This document shows, piece after piece, positions 12,012 to 22,744 of a DNA stretch of 64,000 bases. The position numbers and the translations under genes were made by a program. The stretch is from the NCBI GenBank assembly GCA_963693365.1, contig CAVNZM010000002.1:10540001-10604000 (forward strand), in the 5' to 3' direction. The notes under the pieces are model-generated. The model was not told the DNA's origin. It ran no database searches and was given only the letters and a program-made list of their open reading frames with translations. Each line of letters begins with the position of its first letter. The first letter of the stretch is position 1. Source of the stretch: Amoebidium appalachense (lineage: Eukaryota; Ichthyosporea).

Positions 12012-12881
12012 AACACACATCTCCACCCAAACCGTACTTATCTGCTATTCACCTGTCTCGTGCAATAGGCACCACACTTCACACCGACCTAACTCTGGTC
12101 CATAGGCATACGAGCTCTCCACCAACGAAAGATGCAACAGCTGCCCATCATCAAAACAGACAGCATAATTGCGTTTCCTGACATTTGACCTATCCACTAC
12201 CTTCCTCACGGCCCATCCCTCTCCATCCCGGAACCTCCACATAACCCGACGTCCCTTTAATGAACATGTGGTGAGGGGAGGACAATCCGTTACAACTTCA
12301 TGTCCTGGGGGCACAAACCATGGGACAAGCTCGACCTCCTCCTCCCCCTCCTCCCCGCCATTAACCTCCTCTGGACCTTCCTCCAGCTCCACCTCATATT
12401 CCGACTGCTCTCCCAAATCATCCTTCTCTGCTTCGTGCTGTTGACCTAACACATCTATATTCTCCGGCGGGGGGGGCATGGGCTTTGGGTCCTTCCTTTT
12501 CGAACCCTTTCCCTTCGGCTGATTGGTACCCGTCGTTTCCGTCGTTTCCGTCGAATTTTCCAAACCCAGAAGCTCCGGGTGGCCCTCCCCCCAGCTAGAG
12601 TGGGGGGGCCCGAACGGTCGTTCGAAATTGAGAAGCTCCGGACTCACATGCTGCAACTTAATCAGGTGATCGCCACTGCCATCTGCCGTTAGAAGAGAGC
12701 CGGTGGATTCGAACGCCTTCCGGATGTTTGGGAGATACCGACCATTTTCACCCAGGGGGGGGGCTAGCGAAAAATCTTAGAGGTAGACAGGAAGGTCCAG
12801 CCGGCTAGAATCTTAAATTTTCAAAAATTTCTAGCGCTACAATCTTAAATTAGGATAATCTTAATTCTGGTCGAGTCCTGT
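11081..12881. mobile_element. 1.8-kb DNA transposon with terminal inverted repeats and TA target duplication
   Basis: The left end (11081) begins CAGGACTCGACCA and the right end (12881) closes with its exact reverse complement. The first 25 bases of both ends match at about 22 positions. Each end carries several AATCTTAA-type subterminal repeats. The element is flanked by TA at 11079-11080 and 12882-12883. Removing the element and one TA restores GTGCTATGGCAATGG, the spacer of the surrounding satellite, which proves a precise insertion. A TA duplication and CAG-start termini fit the Tc1/mariner group. No DDE transposase is visible, so this is probably a non-autonomous copy carrying other sequence. 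The interior also has a C31 run (11189-11219), a G-rich run (11321-11372) and a second C/CA block (about 11934-12006). Confidence 0.85.
12045..12779 (-). CDS. Unknown acidic protein fragment carried inside the DNA transposon
   Basis: The reading frame is open from an in-frame stop at 12777-12779 down to 12045, with no ATG near its upstream end. It is therefore either a downstream exon or a truncated gene. The upstream part reads GRYLPNIRKAFESTGSLL. The middle is rich in Glu and Pro with a Lys/Arg patch. The C-terminal part has GRRVMWRFRDGEGWAVRKVV and FDDGQLLHLSLVESSYAYG, which resembles a small beta-barrel reader or the C-terminal tail of a transposon polyprotein. I do not recognise the family. 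It lies wholly within the terminal inverted repeats, so it moves with the element. It could be captured host sequence or the decayed C-terminus of an element protein. Confidence 0.45.
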
Positions 12882-12891
12882 ATGGCAATGG

Positions 12892-12929
<38 letters not shown>

Positions 12930-12976
12930 GTGCTATGGCAACGGGCACACACGCACACAGGGCTACGGCAATGGGA

Positions 12977-13011
<35 letters not shown>

Positions 13012-13025
13012 TGCTATGGCAATGG

Positions 13026-13065
<40 letters not shown>

Positions 13066-13119
13066 TGCTATGGCAATGGCCACACACACACACACACACA
13101 CACTGTGCTATGGCAATGG

Positions 13120-13155
<36 letters not shown>

Positions 13156-13620
13156 TGCTATGGCAATGGCCACACACACACACAGTGCTATGGAAATGGG
13201 CCACACACACACACACAGTGCTATGGCTATGGGCCACACACACACACAGTGCCTATGGCAATGGGCCACACACACACACACAGTGCTATGGCAATGGGCA
13301 ACACACACACACGCAGTGTTACGGCAATGGGTCACACGGCCACACGCACACACACACATTACTGTGGCCATGGGCACACGCACACACACACTGTAAAGCA
13401 ATCTGCGCCACACACACACACAAACAGACACACACAGTGTGAAGCAATCGTGCGACACACACACACACACAGAGTGAAGCAACCATGCGCCACAAACACG
13501 CAGTGTAAAGGCAGTGGGCCACACAGGCAGAGCGACTGAGGTGGCGACTCGCCGCACACACGGTGTAGGCGGCAACGGGCACACACACGAACGCCAACAC
13601 AAGCACACCACCCCTCACAT

Positions 13621-14007
13621 GAAACCCACTGGCCTATGCCACACCTCTGTTAATGGACCACACCCGGGCACAAAATCTATTGTCAAAGGGCCTTAACCAG
13701 CTGCAGGCTACCACATTGGGAGGTGATGCCTGTTGCTCGGTCCTATCTTATCATTAAAGCCCTGCTGACCACTACTAGTGTGTAGTAACGACTCATGCAC
13801 GAAACCCACTTGGACACCATGTTGCATCATAACCGTTGAAACAAGAGCACTGCTGTCAATTGGACTAAAGCGTGCCAAGATGTCATGGTAACCTCGAGAG
13901 AGGGGGGGGAGGGGGGGGAGGGTTCGGCACGTCACTGAAAGTACACTTTGGCGCTTTTGGCCACACAGGAGTGTCCGAGCAAGAGTCAAGCACAGTTTAC
14001 TGGCCGG
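13621..14007. other. Downstream flank of mS38, nothing recognised
   Basis: This stretch lies between the satellite and the mS38 stop codon. It contains a G-rich tract (about 13901-13922) and presumably the mS38 3' UTR. No coding or RNA gene is visible. Confidence 0.5.
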
Positions 14008-14351
14008 CTACTTGCCCAGGCGCAGGCGCAGGGCCCGCATCTTCTTGCGCCACTTCTTGTACTTGTGCTTCTTCATCTTCTTGCGCCGCTTCTTGATCAC
14101 ACTGCTGGCCTCGTACACCACCGTCATCTCCTCCACCCCCCCAATCCGTGGCCTGCTCACCACCCCGGCCCCGCCCTGTGGCACCAGCAGCTCTCGGCCC
14201 AGCGGGGTCGTGGGCAGGCCCAGAGGCGGCACCAGGCCCGGCCGGCTGGGCAGCAGGGGGGGCAGCATGCCCGGCAAGAACACGGGTGGCCGCAGCCCGG
14301 CTGCCAGCCGGCTACTTGGCTGCATGAACGGCTGATACAGCGAGGACACAC
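14008..14351 (-). CDS. Mitochondrial small-subunit ribosomal protein mS38 (AURKAIP1/COX24 family), last exon
   Basis: mS38 proteins end in a short, very basic helix that threads into the mitoribosomal small subunit near the decoding site. This exon encodes 113 residues. It starts at a clear acceptor (GACCAGCCCTGCAG at 14352-14365 on the minus strand) and ends in the diagnostic C-terminus: SSVIKKRRKKMKKHKYKKWR followed by KKMRALRLRLGK. That matches the family pattern of R/K-rich repeats around MxxHKYxK. The preceding part is Pro- and Leu-rich and poorly conserved, as usual for the family. The exon needs one base from an upstream exon, which should carry the start codon and targeting peptide. 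I cannot place that exon with confidence between 14.4 and 15.5 kb. The gene runs away from ICT1, so the two are divergent. Confidence 0.85.
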
Positions 14352-14603
14352 CTGCAGGGCTGGTCAGCAACCACCAGCGCACACACAGATTGGTGGGGGT
14401 AGGTGTGCAATGTGGGCATGGGGGGGGCAGCGGAAGCCACGAAGAGGGAGGTGATGAGGCTCAACAGACAGACAGGGTGTGATGAGGAGTTAAAGAGGCC
14501 ACAACAGGGCCACCGGGAAAGAAACCTCTTGTGCAGCTGCAGGCTAGCCACACAAATGCCCTATCGATAGGGTTTTTAGAGGTACATTGCAGGCAAGAGG
14601 CAA

Positions 14604-14641
<38 letters not shown>

Positions 14642-15963
14642 TGTGTGCACAATATAACGTTTCGGAGGGCGCAAACCCAACATGCACACACGAAAAGATT
14701 CAGGACACGTCGAGAATGAAAAGAACACACAGCCAGTGGAGGGGCATAAAAGGACAACCCGGTGCTGACAGACCAAGCAAAGCCAACAAAGTATGATATA
14801 TGCAGTCCAAGCCTACCCCCCCCCCCCCCCCCCCACCACCACCACACACACAACATAACCCTCCCCCCCCCCCCCCCCCCCCTCAAAAAAAGAAGATAAG
14901 CCACAGTGAAGGCCCCTAGGTTCAGTAGCCAGCAAACTTAGAAGTGTCTTGGCTACAACCAACACGCACAAGGCATCACATGTATACGTAAACACACCCA
15001 AATGGATTGCATGTGGGATAGCAGTGGGTGCAGCAGTGCCCTTGCTGGTGGTTGGAAAAGGGGGGGAGGGGAGGGGGGGGGGGACCCGTGAGCTGCAGAA
15101 AGGATGCAAGAAAGAAAAACTGGATATGGAAATGAAAAAAAAGGCCCTCACAACACGAGGAAGAAATAACATCAAATCTAAGGCACGGAATGTGAGGAGG
15201 GAGGAGGAGAAAGAGTAAACAAGGTTCTGTATGATGCAGAGGACGAAAGAGACCGGGAGCAAAGGGAGGAGGGTGAAACACTGCGGAATGTGCAGTCATG
15301 AGAGTGCCTGGAATAGGGCACTGCCTGGTCGTGCCCTTATCAGAAAGGGCCAGACAGCAGCGAGTAGACAAGGAAAAGGACATTCCAGCAGTGCCTGCGC
15401 AAACACAGAAGGGCACCAGAGAGAGCTCTGGCAAGGTGGGCGACACGAGGGACACCAGACACCAAGCCAGCAAGCCACCAGGCAGCAGGGTGAACAGGTG
15501 TGATATGGGGGGTTTTAAGGGCAGCAGGGTGAGAGTAAAATGCAGACCGTTCCACAGCCCGTACCGGACTAAGACGTTAGGTCACAGCTACTATTAGAGA
15601 AGTTGTGAAGGGGTTGTAGAGGGCCGTAGCATATAACAGGGAAGGGAAGACAAGGGTAGGGAAGTTCAGAGTGAGACAGGGGGGCAGGGCAAAAGGCGGT
15701 ACAAACAGTAGCATAGGGACTGGCTCACTACAAATCGCCACAGGGCAGACAGGTCCAGTTGCAACACCCACTGAGTTAAGTGGAAGCACATGCCTACGCT
15801 CTAGATTGGATGGGTTGTGAAGAAGAGAAGACAGAGCGGGAGACAAGCGAGAAAGAAAAAATGGGGGTGATTTGGGGAAGGGGGGAGGACTAGAGAGAGC
15901 AGGCAGGGAAGGCGGGTTGGAAATAGAAGACACGAACACACAAACACACACACTGACAGACGG

Positions 15964-16027
<64 letters not shown>

Positions 16028-17006
16028 CGGGGAGGGGGGAGAGAGAGAGGGGGGGGGAGGGAGGGAGTAAGTAGAGGGACAAGAGAAACGGAAGCAGAAA
16101 GGGGGTGGGGGGGGGGGGGGGGGAGAAGGGGGGAGGGAGAGGGAGAGAAAGACAGGGGATTGCAAGCGAGGAAGGAGAGGAATGGGAAATCGATGGCAAG
16201 CACAGAGTGGCACAAAGGAGATAATTTTTGAGCGTGACGTGTGTGAAAAGTGTGCAGGGGGGTGGAGGGGAGGAGGGGAAGGAAAACGTGGTCGATTGCA
16301 CTTGTGCTTGAGTTAAGTGCGTGAGCACCTGTGCAAGTGTGTGTGTGCTTGTCCTTCTTGGGCCTCGCTAAGGTACAGCACGTTTTCAGCGAGCAAAGCA
16401 CGGTGGCAGGCACGCACACGCAGCAAGGCACGTGCAGGCTCACCTTTGTGCTCCGTGGCTGTGGCAAAGTGTCTGTGGGCCCATGTTGCTGGTCGGCAGC
16501 CCTCAACAACTGTGTGCCCCCCTTTCCCCATCAGTATTTGTGCCCCCAGGCACACTCAGCCTAACCAGGCGCCCCACCTGCCAGCAGTGCCTGTCGTGCC
16601 CTCCCGCCCAGTGCACCGCGCAGGGCAGCCATGTCGGTGTCCCAGGGCCGCCTGTGCGCCCTTTCTTGCAGCTGGGTGTGGCCTGCCTGGGCTGTGGGGT
16701 GCAAAGACACGCCTGGTGGGCACACTGCAGTGCTCTGGCCTCAAGGTGCTCGTGCGCTTGGCTCGCTGCTTGCAGGCTGGGCCGTGGCACGCAACACTGC
16801 TGTGTTACTCGCTGAACGTAGCCGTGTGCTGCACTGGCCGCGCTCACCGTCTGACCCTGCCGCATGGACGCCAAGCATCCATCAGCGTGTTTGCGCACCC
16901 TGGACGCCCTGCCATCAGCTGATGTGACTGTGATGCTGCCAAGCCCCGGTGGCCCAGATTTTCTCCGGAGTCGACGATAGTGAACCATTATCCCCCGCGG
17001 GCCACA
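14352..17006. other. Region between mS38 and ICT1: repeats, possible missing mS38 exon, promoters
   Basis: No confident exon is visible. It should contain the 5' exon(s) of mS38 on the minus strand and the promoters of both divergent genes. Repeats include a G34 run (about 14606-14639), C tracts (14816-14834 and 14863-14882), a CA run (about 15966-16023) followed by GA-rich DNA, and a G18-type run near 16107-16123. Longer open frames are low-complexity Pro/Ser or Cys/Val strings. Confidence 0.5.
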
Positions 17007-18452
17007 ATGCCGTGTGCCATGGCGGCCCTGGGCCGTGTGGCGCTGTGCGTTTCTGCCTGGCGGCCCGCACAGCCACTGCTGGCGCTGCGGTGCTACAGCA
17101 GCAGCCAAGAGGTATGCCTCCGTGCGCAGGCAGCTTGCTGTGCCGCAGGCACTTACCGGGCTTGAGCAGGGCCCACAGAGAGACGACCTGCTCTATGGCG
17201 GCCTCATCCCAAAGAGTAAGTGGGTCCCCGAGGGTAGGAGTTGCGCATGGAAACAGCAATCCCACAAAGTGGAGGAAGAGAGGGGGGGAGGGGGGGGGGG
17301 GGGGGGAAGAGAGGAGGATGAAGAGCACCGGCAAGTGGCTTGAAAGTAGGAGGGTGTGTTAAGAGGAAAGTAAAGCACAAGCACAGATAAGTCCTGGGCC
17401 TGTGTGTATGTGCAGGCACGGGGGTGCGTAGCTCAGGGCTGGGCGTCGCGCTGTGGCCGTGCTGCTGGTGGTCTGCTGCGCATCCTCTTCACGCCTCTCC
17501 TTTCTTGTGTGCAGTGTGGGTGTGGGTCTGCAGCTGTTTGCCTGTGCGTGCAACGGCCTGTGCACAAGGTTCTTCGTGTCCTTCGGTTCTGTGCCTAGGC
17601 TCGGCACTGACCATAGCCCACGACAGGTGCACTTACCATCACCTTTGCCCGGAGCAGTGGCCCCGGCGGCCAGAACGTCAACAAAGGTATGTGCCCGGCC
17701 TGTATGCTGTGCTTGTTGGGTGCCTCTGAGGGGTGCTGGGGGTTCAGTCAACACGAAGGCGGACGTGCGCTTTAACGTTTACAAGGCCGACTGGCTGCCT
17801 GCGCACGTGCGGACCAAACTCGTCGAACAGGTAGTGCTGCGGGGTGCGGGTGGGGGCGGGAAGCTGGGGGTCACTCAACTGGGGTGAGGCAGGAGGGCAA
17901 CCGGATCAACAACCGTGGGGAGTTGGTGGTGAGCTCCACGGTGGCGCGCACACAGAGGGCCAACGTGGACGATGCAATAGCCCGCATACTCACGGTGCGT
18001 AAGGGGGGCGGGGGAAATAGTGTGAGGGCACACGGAGGGGGGGGGGGGGGGGGGGAGGGGGGGTAGGTGGGTGGGTGGGTGGGTGGGTGAGGGGGGGGGG
18101 GGGAGGGGGGCTGACTGTTTGCGCAGATGATAGAGCGGGCCAGCGTTCTGCCCACGGAGACGTCGCAGGAACAGAAGAACCACGTGACCAAGCTGTAGGT
18201 GCCCGTAGCATGGCCCGTGGTCCGTGTGGTCGTAACTGTGTGGGCATGCATGCAGCCCTTTGTCTCTGTGCTTGTGGGCACGGGTTGGGGCTCGGCTGCA
18301 GGCATAATAGGTGTTGGGAGAGGAGGGGGGGGGGGGGGGGGGAGGGTTGACGGGGGACTGTGTGCAGGCAGAAGAAGGCAAACGAGGCGCGCCTGGAGCG
18401 CAAAAAGCTGCAGTCCAGCAAGAAGGCCGCACGCAAGGGCGACGACTGGTAG
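17007..18452 (+). CDS. MRPL58: Mitoribosome-associated peptidyl-tRNA hydrolase ICT1/mL62, seven exons
   Basis: ICT1 is a codon-independent release factor that frees stalled peptidyl-tRNA and is a built-in protein of the mitochondrial large subunit in animals. Exons are 17007-17111, 17149-17215, 17627-17686, 17748-17830, 17893-17994, 18127-18194 and 18368-18452. They total 570 bases (189 residues) with all splice phases consistent. The N-terminus is a good mitochondrial presequence: basic, no acidic residues, ending RCYSS. Exon 3 encodes ALTITFARSSGPGGQNVNK, with the catalytic GGQ at residues 71-73. Exon 4 continues NTKADVRFNV, and exon 5 NRINNRGELVVSS, both typical of the family. The C-terminus (KKANEARLERKKLQSSKKAA) is the basic tail that reaches into the mRNA channel. 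Intron 1 is only 37 bases, and intron 6 holds a G run. Confidence 0.95.
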
Positions 18453-19777
18453 CCCACTAAGGGTGGAGGCAGGCCAGGGGGAGGCTGCAGAGATAGCGGC
18501 AGGGGGGGTTGCAGTGTGTTTCTTCCATATTGCTAGATATTCGGCACGTAGGGAATATGACAATAGCAGTGTCTACCCAACCAGATAACCAGAGTACCAA
18601 CCACCTAGTACTTTTGTTTTACCTGCGCCCTGAAGTGGACAACAACAAACGAGGAACTAGAGATGGCTGTTCGTTGGCCTGAGGGCCTTGGAGCTGCCAC
18701 CTGAGCCGTTCACCATGGGAGAAGGAGCATGGAAATACCTGGCACGTGCTCAACACCAAATAGTTAAAAGCTGAACCTGGGTTTGTAACCCAGTCAGCAA
18801 TTTATTGGCAAACCCGATGTGGGCAAGGCTAAATTTTGAAACCTTTCAGTGAGCCGGACGGTGTTAGCGGACAGCAAGGTGTCAGTACAGGCAGAATACA
18901 CTATGTAGTGCTCTGTGTGGATACTAGATATCACGTGCACCGCAGGCTTGCAGTACACTATATAAACCTTGTAGTTTGAACTAGTCTGAACTGTTTGCAC
19001 ACGAGTGATGTGACAACGTTTCGATTCTTGGGTATGAGTTTACAGGAGTGCGAGCTACCCTCAATAAACGACCTAGGTGAAGCACTTCGGCCCGCCATGA
19101 AGCATCCCGCCCGCCTGCCCACTCATGGGGCCTGGCAACAGAAGTGTCTCGTGCACAAACCACGCACTGTGGCTGTGGCGCCAAGTCAGTGCCTGCCACT
19201 GCTGGTGACCGCACAACGATTACCTACCTAGGGGCAGAGGCTGGCGACCGCCCCCACAGAGCAAATCTAGCTGCGTGCACACACGTAAGTGTGGTTCAGC
19301 GGGCTGATTAAGAGCTTGCGGCAAAGCCGACCTTTGGCTAATGGCATTCTATGTCCTGCACTGGGACGTTGAAGGGTTGAATGTGCAAGTGTAGGAACAT
19401 CGCTGTGTACAATAGAGCCTCCTGAGCCTCTCACAGGGTTTGAACATTACCGGCACGGCGTCTGATTGGCAAATAGGTTTTTGCGCTGCCGCGCGCCATT
19501 AGCCGATCTACAATAGCTTTGCGCAATTGCCCCCGTAGGGTGCACTCGGGACTCTGTGAGCTGATCAGCTGTGAGGCGGCTGGCCAGTCACAAGTGCATT
19601 TTGTTTAAGAGTTCTGAACGAATAAGTGGCTTTCTGGTGCCTAAGCGAGATAGCGTTGCAGCTGGCCCCTGGGCAGCACGGCAAAGAGCTCTGGTCGTGC
19701 GTCGTGCGAGAATGAGAGTAAGGGCCACGAGTGTGCGTAGCTGGTGCCACTGAGGGGGTAGACCCTTCTCAATCAAC
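18453..19777. other. Intergenic region between ICT1 and VPS13
   Basis: About 1.3 kb of balanced-composition DNA with no recognisable coding exon. It must contain the ICT1 polyadenylation region and the VPS13 promoter and 5' leader. No RNA gene, microsatellite or mobile-element protein is visible. Confidence 0.5.
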
Positions 19778-21396
19778 ATGCTGGAAAGCTTGGCCTGTGA
19801 TCTGCTCAATGAGTACTTCGGCGCCTACGTCGAAAACCTGAACCGGGAGAACCTCTCCCTTCAGGTGTGGAAAGGTAGGGCATTTGTGACGGTCCTCCTA
19901 GTGGGTTCAGGTACGCTGCTCTGCACCTTGTTTCTATGGAACCGGGTACCTAGCTTAGCAGTTGAAGCTTGCCCGTAAGTCTAAAGGGAGCAGGGTGTGA
20001 GGGAAACACTGCAAGGAAGCCTAGCAGTCGCAGTCGCCTTTTTTTGTGAGAATCCCCTGGAACTGGAAGACTGGTGTCAGACACTCAGCATCAAAAGTAC
20101 CAGCATCGTCCCAGTGGCTGGAAAGTCGAGAAAGCTCTGGAAACGTACAACAAAATGTTGGGTTGGCTTTGGTTATTTAGCATAGATTACTTGCCGTGGG
20201 AAGGTTTTCTGATACTGGTGTTCGAAACGGTCAAGGAGGGGATAGGCCAGGGTTGTCAGGGATTCACTTCCTTTAGGTGGTTGCTTGTCCCTGAACTGAG
20301 ATTGTGCTGCCCTACACAGGAGAGGTGCAGCTTGAGAGGCTGGCCCTGAAACAGACCGCTCTCGAGGACCTGAATTTGCCCATCGATGTCAGGACCGGTA
20401 AGTGCTCGTTTAAATATCTGTGCGTCTGTGCTTGTTATTCCTGCCCGAGAACCTGGTGCCCAGTGGGATTAGGTTGCTGCTTGGACCGGGAGTGGGCAAG
20501 TGCCATCTTGTTGCCTGGTGGTGATGCCAGTAGGAGCTTGCCCCGTGGGGTATGGTGTAGCATTCTCTGACTTGCCCCGCGTCCCAGGCCACATAGAGAA
20601 GCTCTCTATGCGGATACCCTGGCGCAACCTGAAAGGGGAGCCGGTTGTCATCAACATCAAGGGCCTGTATGTGCTTGCAAACCCACGGGTGCAGGTTGAG
20701 GTGAGTCTGCTGGCCCACAGGGGGTGGGGCCAGACAGGGAGGGCACTGAGGTGGCGGGGCAGTACAATGAGGCCACGGAGAGGCAGCGGCAGCAGGCGCT
20801 CAAGGAGAGGGCACTGGCCGAGTTTGAGGCACTCAAGCTGAAGCAGCTGCAGAAGGTCGGCACGAGCCACGGCCCTGGGGGGGGGGCAGGGGCACCGGGC
20901 ACTGAGGCATGGGGGTGGCAGGTGGAGGAGCAGAAGGGCGACAACTTCAACGCCACGCTGGTGGGCAAGATAGTCAACAACCTGCAGCTGGTCATCGAGG
21001 ACGTGCACATACGCTACGAGGACCACACCTCCACCCCCGAGGTACGTGCCTGGCCCCACCCACTGCCAGGTGGCTGCCAGGCCACCTTAGCCACAAGCTT
21101 GTTTCCGGTACAGCGGGTTTTCACCTGGCTGCTTGGGTGGGCATGGGGTGGCAGGGCACCTTGTTGCTATTAGGCCCCAGACGGCAGATAATCATGGCAA
21201 GCACAGCCTGGATTTAATTTTATGCAGGCTCTGGGCCGATGTTTTTTGGGTTCGTGTGACCCCACCCTAGAATTTGGCCAAAGGCGAAGAAAGGCCATGG
21301 GTTATTCTGACAACCTGGCTGCTGTGTCGTGTTTTAAGGGCAGTGCTTTATACTGCATGGTGTCAACCCCTAAAATCCCCAGAGCAACGTGTGGGA

Positions 21397-21430
<34 letters not shown>

Positions 21431-22744
21431 CCCCACCCCGGAACGGGGGGGTGGGGGAGGGGGTTCTTCTGTATACGATGCCCCTGATACCCATTACATG
21501 CACTGGGACCTAGGTTTTTTCTTTCGCTTGTAATGCTCAGTTTGCGGTGACCTAGAGGCACACATGGGAGACGCACATAACAAAGCCATGTGATGTCGAC
21601 GGACTAGGGGAGGTGCAAGTATGCAGGCATGAGCATGCATGCATGGTGTCTGCCGTGTGCTTACGGCTGGCACGTGTTGCAGACACCGATTGCAGTGGGG
21701 GTGACGCTGGGCAGCTTCACGGCTCGGTCGACCAGCAGCGACTGGCAGATCAAGTTCATTCAGGGCGACAACCCCATTTCCTACAAGCTGCTGGACCTTC
21801 AAGGCTTGGCCCTGTACTACGAGACCGTGCGCACCCCTAATGCCTGTGGGAGGGGGGGGGGGGGAGGCTTTGACCGGGAGAGGGGTGCAGAATGCAAAGA
21901 TGACGCGGGCCAAGGACATGAAGCTGCAGGACTTCTTTGCCATGATGGCCGTTGGCATTGCCCGGTCGGCTGGTGCGTGTGTGGCCACGGGCTGGGCTGG
22001 GGCTGGGAGCAGTGCTTATCTGGGTTGAATGTGCAGGGGGTGGCCAGCCGTTCATCCTGCAGCCGGTGAACTGCGAGGCCAAGGTGGTGCTCAACAACTC
22101 CCGGCCCCTGGACCTGGCCATGCCCCGCCAGGCCGTCACCATATCCCTGCCGGCCATCCCCATCCACCTGCAGGGTACGTGCCCCTGGCTCCGAGTCGTG
22201 CCTGGGCCGTGCTGACGGCCTGGGTGCAGATGCGCAGTATCAGAGCTGCATGCAGGTGCTGGAGGCCTTTTCCAGGGCACGCCGCGGGGAGCGCTACAGG
22301 AAGTTCCGGCCGCAGCCGGGTAAGTGCACATGTTTGCGGGCAGGGCAGGGCATGGTTGCTGACGCACGGCACAGTGGCTGGAGAGTCTCGACTGAATGTC
22401 CGACAGCTGTGGGGGTTTGCGCTGGCATCTGTGCTGGCCGACATCAAGGAGCGCAACAGGTAGGTGCCGGGCAGGCAGGGTGCGGGCACTGGCACGCCGT
22501 GGCTGAGCACATTGGGGCTGGCAGGCGCTACACGTGGGAATACTTCATGCAGCGGCGCAAGGACCGCATTGCATACGTGGCGGCCTATGTGCAGAAGAAG
22601 ACCCTGACGGCGCTGCCGCCCGAGGTCACCAAGACCCTGCAGGCCCTGGAGGTCAGGCTGCCCTTTGAGGATATCCGCTACTTCAGGTGCCTGGGCGATG
22701 TGAAGCTCAGAAACGAGCGCCCGCTCAGAGAGGCTGCCGCAAAG
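19778..22744 (+). other. VPS13: VPS13 N-terminal chorein region
   Basis: This segment encodes the end of the lipid bridge that contacts the donor membrane, usually the ER. It contains the chorein motif and an adjacent basic helix (ERQRQQALKERALAEFEALK). A later exon group encodes LWGFALASVLADIKERNR, YTWEYFMQRRKDRIAYVAAY and LPPEVTKTLQALEVRLPFED. That run corresponds to the conserved helical insertion with RRK/YxxxYxxK that follows the first groove strands in the family. Exons end with standard GT donors throughout. Confidence 0.85.

Larger units (their letters stand above)
10563..13620. repeat. CA-based satellite with GCTATGGCAATGG spacer, interrupted by a transposon
   Basis: The array alternates runs of CA with a conserved spacer close to GTGCTATGGCAATGGCC. 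Spacers are visible at about 10806, 10913, 10983 and 11016, then after the inserted element at about 12885, 12931, 12964, 13013, 13067, 13108, 13156, 13188, 13220, 13251, 13286 and 13318, with decayed copies to about 13600. A three-spacer block around 10981-11080 (GGCAACGG, GGGCTACGGCAATGGG, then GTGCTA) recurs at about 12930-13030, so there is some higher-order structure. The element at 11081-12881 splits the array. Long open frames in it are artefacts of the repeat. Confidence 0.85.

Noticed and set aside
10579-13539. Spaced repeats considered as a CRISPR array
   Set aside because: The spacers are CA microsatellite, not unique sequence, the genome is eukaryotic, and the conserved part is the satellite spacer.
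15577-16509. 310-codon minus-strand frame, Pro/Ser-rich
   Set aside because: Low complexity and derived largely from the opposite strand of GA- and CA-rich repeats. No domain is visible.
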